Shown piece by piece: positions 1 through 11,382 of a DNA stretch of 64,000 bases. The position numbers and the translations under genes were made by a program. This DNA comes from Latrodectus hesperus (taxonomy: Eukaryota; Arthropoda; Arachnida; Araneae; Theridiidae). Location: the NCBI GenBank assembly GCA_037975125.1, contig CM075856.1:2240825-2304824 (forward strand), in the 5' to 3' direction. Within the stretch, counting starts at the first letter, position 1, and every line of letters starts with the position of its first letter. The notes beneath the pieces are model-generated. The model had not been told where the DNA came from and did not search any database. It worked only from the letters and a program-made list of their open reading frames with translations.

Positions 1-242
1 TCTTGAAAATTTGAAAAATTCCATGATGTAATGCTTAAACTGTAAAAGAAATAATTATCCGAAAAATATATGAACATGAGCCATGAGTAAACTAGCTAAA
101 AATAATTTAATATTAAGCTGATTTATTGTAGGATTAGATCTAACAAATTAAAAAATATGTATTTTTTTCTATCAAAATTATTAAAAATTCTGTATAAAAA
201 GTAATATTAATATTTATAATTTTGTTATGTCGTTTTATAAAA

Positions 243-305
<63 letters not shown>

Positions 306-1719
306 CATATACATATAATATTAGAACTATTATTCAGAGCAGCAACACTGTGCTGTGACACTTAAAGTGTGACATCAAATTTTAGAAGTATAAATAGTAA
401 AATTTATCCTATTTTATAGTATATATGTATATATTAAATACTAAAAAGAGTTTTTTATTATGAGTTAAGTAATAAACATACTAAGTTTTTTTTAGAAGTA
501 TCATATTATTCCATTTTAAATTCAAAATTATTATCCTAAACTATTTTACACTGTGTATTATGGGTATGTAAATAACTTCTTAACTTATCTTTTTCTTTGT
601 GCGCCATGACAAAAACAGTTTGCGAATTACTGATCCGGAAGATATATGTAATAAATAAGAGATATTATAATAAGTTAATGATTAATTTTATTGATTAAAT
701 ACTTTTTTAATATAATTTGATAATATTTTCTTTATAACATTAAGCTTTAGCTTAAAGTTGTAGAAATTTTATTTTATGACAGTTAAAATGAATTTTCAAT
801 GTATGTCATATCAAAAACTGATTTTCCAGATCATAAATCCTACCTTACCAATTCCAGAATAATTCACCTGTTTATTAGGAACATTAACACTATATATTTT
901 TTTCATTTTCATCATTACTGACCTAAATTTGGACACTGAAGTTATTATAGTTTGCCTAAAATAAAAATGTTTTATTGAAAATTAAAATGTAACAAATCTC
1001 ATTTTTTTGGATCTTATTTATGGCAGACAAACTAAGAGATTTTTCACAATTTATAAGAAAGTTGCCTTTCAGAATATGGATTCGGAAAGATGGATTTATT
1101 CAGAATTTACTTCTGAACTGAACGAAATAAATTATAAAATGATGCAATAACTTTTAATTTACACCTCTTGAGAATATTTAATTTATCAACATACTTTATT
1201 AAAGTATTTATTAAGGCAAAACTTTTTGTAAAATTTTTATATAAAAATATTTTTTTCAAAAATAAAAAAAAAAATTTTAATGTTTAAATGAAGGAAAATT
1301 TGTTATCTATATAGTAAAGGATGCTACATGCAATTTATTTGATTTTAGTAGGTAAATCCCAATCTCCATTATGATTTTATTTTTTAATATAACTGGGTGT
1401 GCAGAAATTATAATTTTATTTCAAATAGTTAGTGTTGGACATTTTAAATAATACATAATTTCCTGTAATTTTTAAGTGTATATTCTTTACATATTTCCTC
1501 TATTTAATCTTTATCCAAATTTCTGTTTCATATTTCAAAGTCAACTAATTGTAATTAACATAAAACTAAAGAGAGTTATGAGGGAAAGCAACTATACAGA
1601 AACCTCTGGATTCTATCTAATAGCCATATTTCAATTCAACATCATAAAAATTGGGCCCAATTAGGAAATAAAACCAGTTTATCACTCTTATGAAATGTAA
1701 ACCATTTCTCATCAACACA
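1..1719. other. AT-rich intron or 5' flank of the MBD2/3 gene
   Basis: No exon was recognised here. Since the gene on the + strand enters at 2441 in mid-codon, this is most likely its upstream intron. It holds a (TA)n array near 244-303 and otherwise AT-rich sequence without long open frames of interest. Confidence 0.5.
244..303. repeat. (TA)n microsatellite
   Basis: Uninterrupted alternating TA of about 60 bases. Confidence 0.95.
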
Positions 1720-2188
1720 AAGTATATTTTCAGTGGATCCTATTCCATGTTAAGATGTATGGAAATGAATTGGTTGACACACTTGCAAAGAAGGGAATAG
1801 ACTATCCTGTCTTTTTCATCTCAGAGCTCACATATTTAGAGTTATTCTTGAGACAAGAGGCCCAGAAAAATAATTAGTACCTCTACCTCACAACTGGTAT
1901 AAAGGCAAAAGACTAGGGCTTTTTCCCTTGTTACAAGCAAACCAATACATGTCTGTTCTGACTTGCCAGTGGGTGCTTGAAAGGTTTCACATATTCCAGG
2001 GTTTGCAAGAGGTTTCATCTTTGCCCTGAATGTCGGCAAGAACAGGCATCATATCAGCAGATCTTGGACTGGACTGGGTGAATACACATAATTGCCCACT
2101 TCTTATATTGGACTTCATTAATGTCAATAGTTTCATTGATCTGGTTGAACAGAGTCAGACCAGATGAGAGATTAGAAACAACAACAAC
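1720..2188 (+). mobile_element. Non-LTR retrotransposon 3' end relic (RNase H region)
   Basis: From about 1734 the + strand reads WILFHVKMYGNELVDTLAKK, the WxPSHVGxxGNExADxLAKxG motif of RNase H domains in Jockey/I-type retrotransposons. Downstream frames break repeatedly and then show a Cys-rich C-terminal tail. The segment ends in AAC repeats at about 2173-2188, the same tail style as the element at 16409-16690, which carries a better-preserved copy of the same C-terminus. It is a 5'-truncated, decayed insertion inside the presumed MBD2/3 intron. Confidence 0.7.
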
Positions 2189-2440
2189 TTAGTCATAAAT
2201 TATTTTAAAATGAGAAAGTATAAGGAAAAAAAATTGTAAAATTATTTTTTGTTTCATTTTTTTCTAATTATATAGTTTTAAAAGTAAATATTACTACTTA
2301 CCTTATTTTTTGGCTGTAGTTTTATTTTAATGATAATATCATTGCTTAATTTTTCAGTTTAGAAGAAATACATAGAAATAAGTAATTTATTGTTTTCTAC
2401 CATTTTTATAATTTTTACTCAATAGTAATATTTTTTCTAG

Positions 2441-2595
2441 CTGTTGGGCTGCAGTTAGGTGAGGAAACTATTCTAAGAAGTATTGCAACTGCATTGCACA
2501 TCAATGGGCGTCCTATCACTGGGCAAAACAAACCAAAGGCACTTCTTGATAAAAGCCCTGGAGCCTTCATCAATCCTGATCAGCCACTTGTTCTA
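2441..2595 (+). CDS. MBD2/3: MBD2/3 methyl-CpG-binding protein, penultimate coding exon
   Basis: The exon is preceded by a pyrimidine-rich TTTTTTCTAG acceptor and followed by a GTAGGT donor. It enters with two bases completing a codon (likely Ala), then reads VGLQLGEETILRSIATALH, followed by a PITGQ motif, a K-P-K-A-L-L-D-K-S-P stretch, and INPDQPLVL. This matches the conserved region after the MBD in MBD2 and MBD3 (DETLL..IA.ALH, PITGQ, then NP......QPL). That region helps recruit the NuRD complex (family knowledge). The exon ends at a codon boundary and joins the exon at 3814 with no gain or loss relative to vertebrate MBD2/3 spacing. The MBD itself and the upstream exons are outside the window. 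Arthropods generally have one MBD2/3 gene rather than separate MBD2 and MBD3, hence the symbol. Confidence 0.9.
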
Positions 2596-3813
2596 GTAGG
2601 TCTATCATAATTTATGGATTTATTATTTTTTGTGTTATTGTGTTTGTGTTGATCAGTAAAAGTATGGGATTGAATTTTCCTTTATGATAAGAGTAGTTTT
2701 AAATCAATAATTAAAATTTGATAAAATTGTTGAGAAATAAAATGTATCAAAGCTTTCATTGTAAAAACCTTTTTTGAAAAAAAATCTTTGTTAGAAAGAA
2801 ACATTAGTTTCAATGCCTATGTTTACAATAAAAATGGTTTCAATGAAAATGCTTTGATGAAAATGTCAATGATCAAAATATTCTGATAAAAATATTCGTT
2901 CTGATAATATTTTTTCTCATAATATTAACAGTCATCAACAATTAATTATCTTTAAAATTTTTTGTTTAAACTTATGAAATTATTATTTCATTACTGTTAT
3001 TTAATAATGTTTTGTTTAAACATAATTGTTTGAAATAATTGTCTCATAAGAATGACCACTAGTTTTAACATATGCTAAATTATTGAAAAAATAGTTTATA
3101 ATCAGATTTTAAGTTACATATTTATATAAAAACTTATTCCTTGGTTATCATTTTAGCACTGTCTAATAAGTAGAGAACCTTGTGGGAAAAGCATGATTTG
3201 CCATTAATTAATTGTAACTTAATTAATTGTATTTTCTTTAATTGTAACTGCATTACAATTATTTCTTTAAAGCCAGAGAATTATTAAAAATTAATTATAA
3301 ATTATATCAAAATACATAGTTTTATATAATTTCTTTTTATACAAACTGAGTAAAACTAAGTTTGAACTCCATAATTCTATCTTTTTTGTATTAATGAATA
3401 TTCTTTATGATAAAGGTAAATGTTACATTATACCATCTTATAACATTTTTTCAGTCTCATTTTATATACATCATTCTATCATGTTTTAAAACAATAAAAT
3501 TATTTTGAAAAATTGAGTAGTCTTTCTGTAAAATATGTTAGAAATTTCTTTTTTAACTGACACATACTCTTTAAAGATAAAAATTGTAATTTATACTTAT
3601 AATTTTGTATGTATTTTTAAAGACTTGGAAACTCAGTCATAAGTTATGGGTTAAATTTAATTTAATATTTTGAATTATATTGTGTGTGATCACACAAGTT
3701 TTCATAATAATAAAAAGTAATTTATATATTTATTGGTTAAATTTGTTTTATATTTTTAATAAGTTAAATTCATTATTTCTTTTCGCTTAATTTGATTAAA
3801 ATTTTTATATCAG
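2596..3813 (+). other. Last coding intron of MBD2/3
   Basis: It starts GTAGGT and ends TTTTTATATCAG. The intron is AT-rich, with no recognisable element or gene inside. Confidence 0.85.
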
Positions 3814-3903
3814 GGCCTTCATGTAACTAATGAAGACATTGAATTACAAGAAAAGAGAGTCATGGAAGCCAGAGAACGTCTAAAAGAAGCTCTTAATGAA
3901 TAG
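3814..3903 (+). CDS. MBD2/3: MBD2/3 terminal coding exon (coiled-coil)
   Basis: The exon begins in phase 0 after TATCAG and encodes 29 residues before TAG: it opens GLHVTNEDIELQEKRV and ends with an ARERLKEALNE stretch. This corresponds to the VTDEDIRKQE...V....LEEAL coiled-coil of MBD2/MBD3, which in the vertebrate proteins binds the p66/GATAD2 coiled-coil in NuRD (family knowledge). The protein stops right after the coiled-coil, without the acidic tail of vertebrate MBD3. The pairing with the exon at 2441-2595 is supported by phase, order and domain continuity. Confidence 0.92.
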   Translation, partial: GLHVTNEDIELQEKRVMEARERLKEALNE

Positions 3904-5020
3904 ATTTTCCTTTTTTAAACAGTTCAAACGGTAGGTACTGAAATTGTGGTAGGAACTGAATTCAATAGAATAAATGATCCATCTTCAACTTTTTTTGAAT
4001 GCATTTTGAGTTTGTAATTAGAATTTTTATTAGGTATGAAGCATGTATTAATACAAATACTTTAATGTGTTCATAAATAATTTAATATATACCAGGTTCT
4101 CTCACTCTGAAGTGCAAAAAGATTTATGGGGATTAAAATGAAATATTTTGAAATGAGTATATTTAATGTATTTAAATAATTATGTTTGAAATATCGAAAA
4201 TAGTTTGTCATGCTAATAAAAAATGCCTGAGAAAGTACTTAATCAATTTGATTGAACTGAATCATCTTATAAGTGAAAAAGTTTTCTAATGAATAACTAA
4301 ATATTTTAAAGTTTTTTTACGCTGCTTTTAATTTTTTTGTTTAAAACACAATGAAATCAGCTGGATGTTATACTAGGTATATTCAAAATTGACAGTTAAA
4401 ACTTTTTTAAGTGTCACCCTTGGTGATTTTGTAAATCAGTTTCCAATGCTTAACAGAAAAATAAGCCAAGGAAAACTGGGGAAAAAACAGTTATAATTTA
4501 ACTAAAACATTACAGTTACAAATGTATTAAAGTGTGTGTACACATACACGCTATTTTTCAGATTGGTTGATGATTTTCAGTCTGATATACATTGTTCAAA
4601 ATTTCTTGCTTTCTTTACACAATAAATATTAAATTACTATCATAAAAAATTGTTTTGAATGATTTTCTTAAATTTTAAGTAAGTTATTAAAATTAATTCA
4701 TATTTTTTCCAGAAATTTTTTAAGTACAAAAGCAGCTTCATTTGAATGCAACTTGACAAGAAAAGCTGAAGGTTCATTAAAATTGACATTTCATCATTGC
4801 AAATCTTAACTATGTAAATACATTCATCACTAGTTGTGGTCCAAACTGAAATATACAATCCTTCAAACTGCATTAATCATGTATTTTTTATAGTTTAATA
4901 TAAATGACCATTTTAATGTCCTGCATTTTTCCTGTATAAAATCATACACTTGTAAATAAACAATCAGTTTTATACTAAGCAAACGTTTTGTAAATAAAAA
5001 ATATTTTAATAATGTTTTGT
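3904..5020 (+). other. MBD2/3 3' untranslated region
   Basis: AT-rich sequence after the TAG at 3901-3903, with AATAAA hexamers at 4621, 4955 and 4993. The last is followed by a TTTTGTGTTTATTGTTG-type GU-rich stretch at about 5014-5031, so cleavage is most likely near 5015. The exact end is inferred. Confidence 0.55.
4993..4998 (+). terminator. Poly(A) signal AATAAA of MBD2/3
   Basis: Canonical hexamer, the last of three in the presumed 3' UTR, with a GU-rich element about 20 bases downstream. Confidence 0.5.
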
Positions 5021-6620
5021 GTTTATTGTTGATTTAAAAATATTTTATTTATGGAAATTCATAGTTTAAGGCAAATAGTATGTTATTTTTGTATTACATT
5101 AAGTTTGAATAACAGTCCTTTTCATTGAACCATATGAATGTATTGTCAGTATTTAAAGGAATCTAAAGTATAAATATTTGTAGCAAATAATAGATGAGGC
5201 CAAAATGAGCACTATTGTTTACCAGAACCATTGTTTATTAGCGAACACTATTGCTTAGTGTTAATTATGAATTGAGACTGTGGTATAGTAATATAAAAAT
5301 GCCACCATGATTATTTTTAGAACTTCATATTTTGAAGAAAAAATATTAGACTACTATTTACCAATTTCTTTTAATGAAATACTTTGAATTTAACATGTTT
5401 TCTGCAAAACGTCATGCAATTTAAAATTCAAATTATTCTAGTTCAAAATAATATTTTTTTCACATAAAATGGGAAACAATGATAGCATAATCAATATTAA
5501 ATGATAACTTTTTTTAAATTTTATTTATTTCATCATCAAAGAGAATATTAAACCATAATATGATTATTTTCTTATTTTTATTGTTGTGAGAGTAAACAGT
5601 GAGCTTGAAAAGAATTTGATTTCAAATTCCATAGAAGTTTTGCTTTCTATGTTTCTGAGTTTGTTAGTTAATATACTATTTGATATTATTAATTTTTATT
5701 ATATACTTATATATTTTTGGTCAATTATTTAGGATAAAAGCGTATTAAACTTACAAAAATAATGAAAGAGGTTTCAAAAAGTTATATTATATTATTTAAA
5801 AAGCTTTCCATTATCAAATTATTCATTGTTCTCACTTGTCAACATTAATGAATTTTCTCCATTATTTTTCATTGTTTGTGAAATTCTTATTGAATTATAT
5901 CTGTAAATGTCTGAAAAATATTGAGTACATTATTTTGAAAATTGTGTCATATATTTTTGAAGTTGATAATATTTTTTTATATATTTCATCCCTTTTTCCA
6001 ATTTAAAATCATTAAAATAATTAACTTGATATTGATAAAATTGATATTGAAATGTGATGCAACTAGGTTGTTCCATTTATTTTTAATAGCACAAAATTCC
6101 CAAAAGCAAGTTCTCTAATAATTTATTCTAAGGTTTCTCATTTAAATAACAGCTGAAAATGTCAGGAAAAAAAATTAAGTGATTATTTTTAAAATTTTAT
6201 AATCTTTTTTATAAAGGATCAAAAATACTTTTTCTTAGGATTAATTATTATTTAGCAAAGTCTTATATATTTCTTGTGTAACAATTTTTTGTTCTTTTTA
6301 TCATCTTTTCTTTTAGAATTGGTACACAAAATACATTTTCATGTTCTTGTTAATCTAGATTATGATTTCAAACATCTGTATGAGTCAGCTGATGATGATG
6401 TAATGTAGATATCTAGAGTTAGTTTCTTTTCTGTAAAATGAGGTTTTAATTTGTTATTGGTTACATTGATGCAATTTTCAAATTTGATGCAAGGAAAATA
6501 AAATATTCTGTAATCATTTAAAGTGATATAGATATCGTCAAATTCATTAAGATTAGTTGCATGGAATTTGTGGGCCACATTTGCAGAATGGACTTTTCAT
6601 CATTAGCATTTAAACTTATT
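5021..6620. other. Intergenic AT-rich sequence
   Basis: I see no gene or recognisable mobile element. Open frames here are short and lack splice context. Confidence 0.6.
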
Positions 6621-6883
6621 GCCACAGATGCCCTATAATCCAAGATTTCAAATTCTGAGTTTAGTGAATTTTGGCAGATTTTGTTATATTTCTGGCAACC
6701 TGGTTTTTATTACATCATAGATATGAAGAAGGAGACCAATAAAAGTTATGCAGAAGATTCTATTTTGGAAACCCTTGTATTTACGTCATTGCACACATCA
6801 CAATATGTCATCTTGGCAACATTTCTTCATCGCCAAAAAAAAAATTCAGAATTTGGAATCCTAGATTATACAGCATGTGTGCC
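6621..6883. mobile_element. 263-bp MITE with about 43-bp terminal inverted repeats, copy 1
   Basis: The left end (GCCACAGATGCCCTATAATC...) and the reverse complement of the right end (GGCACACATGCTGTATAATC...) match over about 43 bases with few differences. The flanks AACTTATT and AACTTTTC agree at 6 of 8 positions, suggesting an 8-bp target duplication. The interior has no coding sequence. A second copy lies at 24219-24470 in the same orientation with the same internal order. This looks like a non-autonomous DNA transposon; the superfamily is not certain, though an 8-bp duplication fits hAT-like elements. Confidence 0.75.
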
Positions 6884-6904
6884 AACTTTTCAATCACAAA
6901 CCTT

Positions 6905-7060
6905 TGGTTACTAGAAAAATAGTTAGGCTGAGGTTAAGAGGAATGGACTTTGTAGAGGGAGATTTTAAGACCCTAAGAGTAATTAATTGGAACTCAATTG
7001 TAAAAAATAGATCACAGTGGGCCAGTTCTTGGGAAAGGCCCTTGCTCATCAGGAGCTATT
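6905..7060 (+). mobile_element. Retroelement ORF2 C-terminal tail relic
   Basis: The + strand reads RLRLRGMDFVEGDFKTLRV and continues with INWNSIVKNRSQW and a partial ALAHQGL-like end. This is the RPRLRWLD.VE.DL..L.V.NWR..A.DR..WR..L..A.AHPGL tail found at the C-terminus of many arthropod reverse transcriptases. A sister tail lies on the - strand at 20720-20860. It is a decayed, 5'-truncated copy. Confidence 0.6.
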
Positions 7061-8010
7061 GCATCAATAGAAGAATAATCATTCAGTGTGTCAAAAATTT
7101 TATTTAGTTAAAAAATTCAAGTGCTATTAACTTATAATTAGTTTCCAAAACTTGATTTGTATAATTAGTTTTTTAATATGTCCTTTAGAAGAGTGTTGAA
7201 ATAATAGGCTTTAATAATATGTTTTTTTAGACTTTATTGCTTAATATATTAAGTAATTAAAATTTTATCGTTAACTTGGAAACTCTTAAGTTAGCTGTCA
7301 TTCTACATAATGGAGAATCTTTAAATTACAATATTATTGAAAGGCTTTTTGCAATATTCAGAGTATATTCAATCTTTTAGTTTTATTTATAATTAATATT
7401 ATTATTAAATTATTTATTATATATTATTTTAATAAATGAGGATTAATATTATTTATAAAATTTTTTATGAATATGGTCAATCAATGGTAAGAAGTTTGAA
7501 AAATTCTCATTTTAGTGTTCATTTTAGTCTCATTTTAGTGTGTTAACATAATGAAAACATTCATTTACAGTATAATCATAAATTAATTTGTAATAATGTT
7601 TTTCTTTTTTTCTTGGAATATTGATTTTGTGTACTTTGCATATTATGCAAACATCTATTATAATTGCCCTTTTTAAAATCTCTATACATGAAATATCAAG
7701 GATTCATTTTGCTTAGTGTTTTTGTGTACATAAAAGTAATTTAAATAAAATTTATTTAATTTGTAAAATGACAAATGTAATTTTAATTAAATTTTCCTTA
7801 TTAATTTATTTTCTCAGCAATTTATTATAAGAAATCAATTTATTTTTTGTATAAATTCTCTGGAAATTACAAAATGTCTTTATCATTTTCTCATCTACAC
7901 GCTCACTTTGCTCAGAATAAGCCTTGAAGTTAAATATTCTTATATATTAATTATTTTTCTGTTAAATCTCTTATATCATTAAATAAACTGATGTGCACAT
8001 CAAATATTTT
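7061..8010. other. AT-rich sequence without recognised genes
   Basis: Nothing recognised. AATAAA motifs on the - strand near 7845 could serve the gene at 8011-8360. Confidence 0.5.
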
Positions 8011-8360
8011 TCATTGTTGGGGATTTTTGCAATGTTTCTTGCAATTACAGCTTGAATTGTAAAACACAGCATAAAGAATTACCAGAACACATCCTCCAAG
8101 TGCACATTTCGTTAGATAAATATCATTTTCTCTCATTTTTTTAGCTTTTTCCATTACCGTATTCTTAACAGTTTTTTCTGATGGTGAACTTCTTTCTTCA
8201 ATTGATCGCTTTTTTATAATAGCTGTTTCTGGCATACAGTTATAAGTACAGGTGACATTTTCAAGTTTGCGAGGTAAAGATTTCTGATAGTCTTCATTTT
8301 TGTAACACTCATGAAAATTTTTTGAACGTTTTCTCAGGGGATGCTGTGAAAACTTTCCAT
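8011..8360 (-). CDS. Candidate terminal exon of an unknown Cys-containing, single-span membrane protein
   Basis: On the - strand a strong acceptor (a long T tract, then ATTTTCAG) precedes 8360. The open frame runs about 116 codons to TGA at 8011-8013. I do not recognise the family. Features visible: a basic start (PLRKRSK), an HECYKNEDY segment, ENVTCTYNCMPE with an N-glycosylation sequon, a charged middle rich in Lys/Glu/Ser, a hydrophobic stretch CALGGCVLVILYAVFYNSSC long enough to span a membrane, and a short Cys/Lys tail ending KNPQQ. An open frame continues upstream of the acceptor to 8421, but the splice signal suggests a true upstream exon outside this frame. No partner exon was found. 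It could also be a chance open frame. Confidence 0.4.
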
Positions 8361-8937
8361 CTGAAAATAAAAAAAAAAAACATTTGTTGTTTTTAATCAA
8401 GTTTATATCGTAAGTTGTCAATTTTTTAAAACTTATTGGTCCTCTGCCAGAGAAGGTTTTGCCATTTTTTAAATTTTTGTCCTAATTATTCAGACAATAT
8501 TTCACTCCATAAATTTCACACTTGATGCTTCGTTTGGAAAGCCATAGCTCTCAGTATTTTCCCAAGTTATCCTAATTTGGAGAAGGCTGTGTGCTTAGCT
8601 TCACATCTTAAATTTCAAAATATTTTATGTATTTTATATTCAAAATAATGAAATACTAACTTTTATTTCAGTATCATAAGAAACAAGTATAATTAAATTT
8701 TCTTGTTTTAAAAGCATTTAATTTTATGTCACCATATAATAATATATCTGTTCATTACAATAATATTTAATAATTTTAATGAATGACAGCTGAACTTGAA
8801 GTAAGAAATTAATTTGAACTTGAATTATTTATTATTGATTAGTATAGCTACATTACTATTATGTAAATAATTATTTAAATCATATTATTCTCTTTGAAAA
8901 TATAATATATAAAATATGTTTTATGTAATCTCAAGTG
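8361..8937. other. AT-rich sequence, possible intron
   Basis: No exon or element recognised between the candidate exon at 8011-8360 and the repeat at 8938. Confidence 0.4.
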
Positions 8938-9160
8938 CGTGATTGACTGGGCGGATATGAACAGGGCATGGATGTACTTTATCTATCTTTGTCCTTTCCT
9001 TATATGAATGGTTTGTGCATGCTTGCCTATCCTATAAACAGGTACCTATAGCATGTGTGTACTGAAGAAGTCGGATTCCACTCCTAAATATGGTTCAGAT
9101 GGAAAAGTTGAGCAGCGCAACCCATATTGCCAGCCTAGCTAGCATACGACAACAACAACA
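8938..9160 (+). repeat. SINE-like insertion with CAA tail
   Basis: A locally GC-richer segment ends in CGACAACAACAACA (9147-9160), the tail style of the other SINEs in this window. The body does not match the SINE-A or SINE-B copies well, and no target duplication was identified. Confidence 0.35.
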
Positions 9161-9502
9161 TGTGATCAAGTTGTACAATTTTCATAAAATAGTGCTAAAA
9201 ATGTTCATAAAAGCAGCAGATTTAATTTTAAAAATCAGACTGATTGATATCATACAAAATTATTTAAATTGAAGAATGACATTACTTTTGAAATTTAAAT
9301 GAAAAAATATTAGAATTTTATAAAACAATTACCATTTAGTTCATGAATTTGCCTTAAGTTTATGGTTCTGCAGTCAATAAGGGACAAAAGAATTCCATTC
9401 AAAAAGCATAAGTCAATGACGCTAAAAAAGAATATTAACAATTAACTTGCTGAAATTTCCTTCCATCTCTTATTTTGTTACAGATATTAGTGATAAAGGA
9501 AT

Positions 9503-9506
<4 letters not shown>

Positions 9507-9585
<79 letters not shown>
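9507..9585. repeat. (TA)n then (CA)n compound microsatellite
   Basis: About 64 bases of alternating TA followed by about 15 bases of alternating CA. Confidence 0.95.
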
Positions 9586-9588
<3 letters not shown>

Positions 9589-10418
9589 AAAACAAGCTAA
9601 TGACATTTTATTTATGTAGTAAGTGCTGTTTTTTACAAACCTCTAATTTATGAACACTGAACTGGTTTACAAACTGAAGACCTTTGCTAATATGTCTCAC
9701 AATGATGATTTCTCATTGAGCCATACTAAATCCCTTAATTTCAAGGATAGCTTTAATTCCCATTTATGAACCAAGATTTTGAAATATTTCCCTTTTTTTC
9801 TGTGAACAATTTTCATACATCTTATGTTTGCCTTTTATTTTTTTATCGTATGATTTTTTCTTCTTTTTTTATAGTTGAGAAACTTTATACATTTGGGTAA
9901 ACGTTTTTATTGGAAAATTGTAAATCTTTCGAATTGTTGATAACTTACTGCTCAGGCGGTGTTGAAATCCCTGATTTTTAAAAGCAATTAGTACTCTGCC
10001 AAATCTAACTCCTACTTCACAGTCTATACATCAGAGTATAACCAAGCTTCAAATGCAAATATGTAAGGTTCTCTTGTAAGAGGATTCAAGGCCTTGGAAT
10101 CGCCTTATGAAGTGGACATCCTAGCCCCATTGAACTGGTCAGTCCATGCTTGGAATGATGTCGCAGAAATAAACGAAGTCATTTTGACATACAAGTTTTA
10201 TTAAAGAAATCATAATTGAAGAAAGCCAAGAACCTTAACCTGGCGATTTGAGAAAAGATGAATTACTCATCCATGATCTTTGACAAAGAAACTCACTGCT
10301 ATCAGGGCCCGACTTACTCTAACTGGGGCCCGGGACAAAGACTTTTTTCGGGGGGCTCTTTCTGCTTCACAACAAGAAACATCCTATTCGATTTGGCAAA
10401 CGATTCTATTAGATTGGC
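9586..10418. other. Non-genic sequence with a possible transposase scrap
   Basis: Mostly AT-rich. Around 10090-10200 the + strand reads short fragments (AWNDV, LNWSVHAW) vaguely like the C-terminus of pogo/Tigger-type transposases, too short to call. A GC-rich patch near 10300-10350 is unassigned. Confidence 0.4.
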
Positions 10419-10431
10419 AACGTAAAATAAA

Positions 10432-10688
10432 GGACGTGGTGCCCTGGTTGGCTTGGGCGTTGTTCTTATTATCGGAAGGTTGTGAGTTCTAATCCTGGCT
10501 TAACCAAAGACTCGTGTTCGCTAAAGTCAGCTGGGGCACGTTAAAACGGCGTGGTCGCCATGTCCTCTAAGTGGAATGACCTCCAATACTTGGTTAATTT
10601 TTTAAAGTCACGAAGACTCCACCTTCTGTTTTTAACTGGTTGAGTCCAACTCAGGGCTAAGTACGAGGAAGCATGCTGGTGCAACAAC
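10432..10688 (+). mobile_element. SINE-B, full copy with 13-bp target duplication
   Basis: AACGTAAAATAAA occurs at 10419-10431 and again at 10689-10701, an exact 13-bp target duplication. Between them lies a tRNA-like head (TGGCTTGGGCG as an A-box-like element, GAGTTCTAATCC as a degenerate B box), a conserved body (CTAAAGTCAGCTGGGGCACG) and a CAACAACAAC tail. Related copies lie at about 12042-12330 (-) and 60838-61130 (+). Confidence 0.85.
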
Positions 10689-10709
10689 AACGTAAAATAA
10701 ACTTTCCAT

Positions 10710-11180
10710 TCGATTTGTGCTATACTCTTAAAAATCAACAGAAATTCCACTCAAAATGATTTTTAGTTCTTTTACTTCTTAAAGCTCAACCGTGGATTAA
10801 ATGAAGGATTAAAAATTAATCCACATTAAAAAGATAGGAATAAATCTAATTAAGTGATTTCTTCCAATTGTATATCAAAAATTGTTTAAGATTTAAACGA
10901 ATTAGACAAATCTAACATTCATTGAGTTGTTAAAAACATTCGATTTTTTAAATTGTGTACATGCGGTTCAAACGATAGTGTTTCCACAAAAAGGCAGAGC
11001 GAGGGGCGAGCTAGTGACAGAGCCGTGATCTTTAGCAGTTCCGAGTCCGATACCCAATTACTGTGAAGCAAAAGGAGATGGGTGTTGCGTTTCTTCATTC
11101 TGCATGCATTATTGGCAGAAAATTTTCAGTTTCCTTTTCTTGTCGTACACGAATACGGTCCATCATCTATGGAAAGACCT
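10710..11180 (+). repeat. Dispersed repeat R1, copy 1
   Basis: About 430 bases match 16713-17150 in the same orientation: TTAAAAATTAATCCACATTA, then TTCTTCCAATT, then AGAGCCGTG.TCTT and the GCAAAAGGAGATGG block ending with ACGAATACGGTCCAT. A degenerate B-box-like element sits near 11041. The family has tRNA-like internal promoter remnants; whether it is one SINE or two nested repeats is unclear. Confidence 0.7.
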
Positions 11181-11382
11181 GACGGAAGGCAATAGACTGT
11201 GGGTTGTTGTTGGTCCAGCATGCTTCCCTGCATCTAGCTCTTGTGGAGAGGAAGGTGCCAGCTCATATGTGACCTTCGTCATTTGGTCGTTGTTCAAAAT
11301 AACGAGATACTTATTGATGGGCGATTGTTCCAAACTCGTTAACCTAAAGCTACAGTTCGGGGCTCGCCTGCACGGCTACATA
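11181..11382 (+). mobile_element. SINE-A fragment interrupted by mariner
   Basis: Contains GTGCCAGCTCATATGTGACC and TCAAAATAACGAG, matching the body of SINE-A at 15428-15823. It ends CGGGGCTCGCCTGCACGGCT, matching the end of the copy at about 48300-48545. The mariner at 11383 starts immediately after. Confidence 0.6.

Noticed and set aside
10090..10250. pogo/Tigger transposase C-terminus
   Set aside because: Only isolated words (AWNDV) resemble the family; too short to support.
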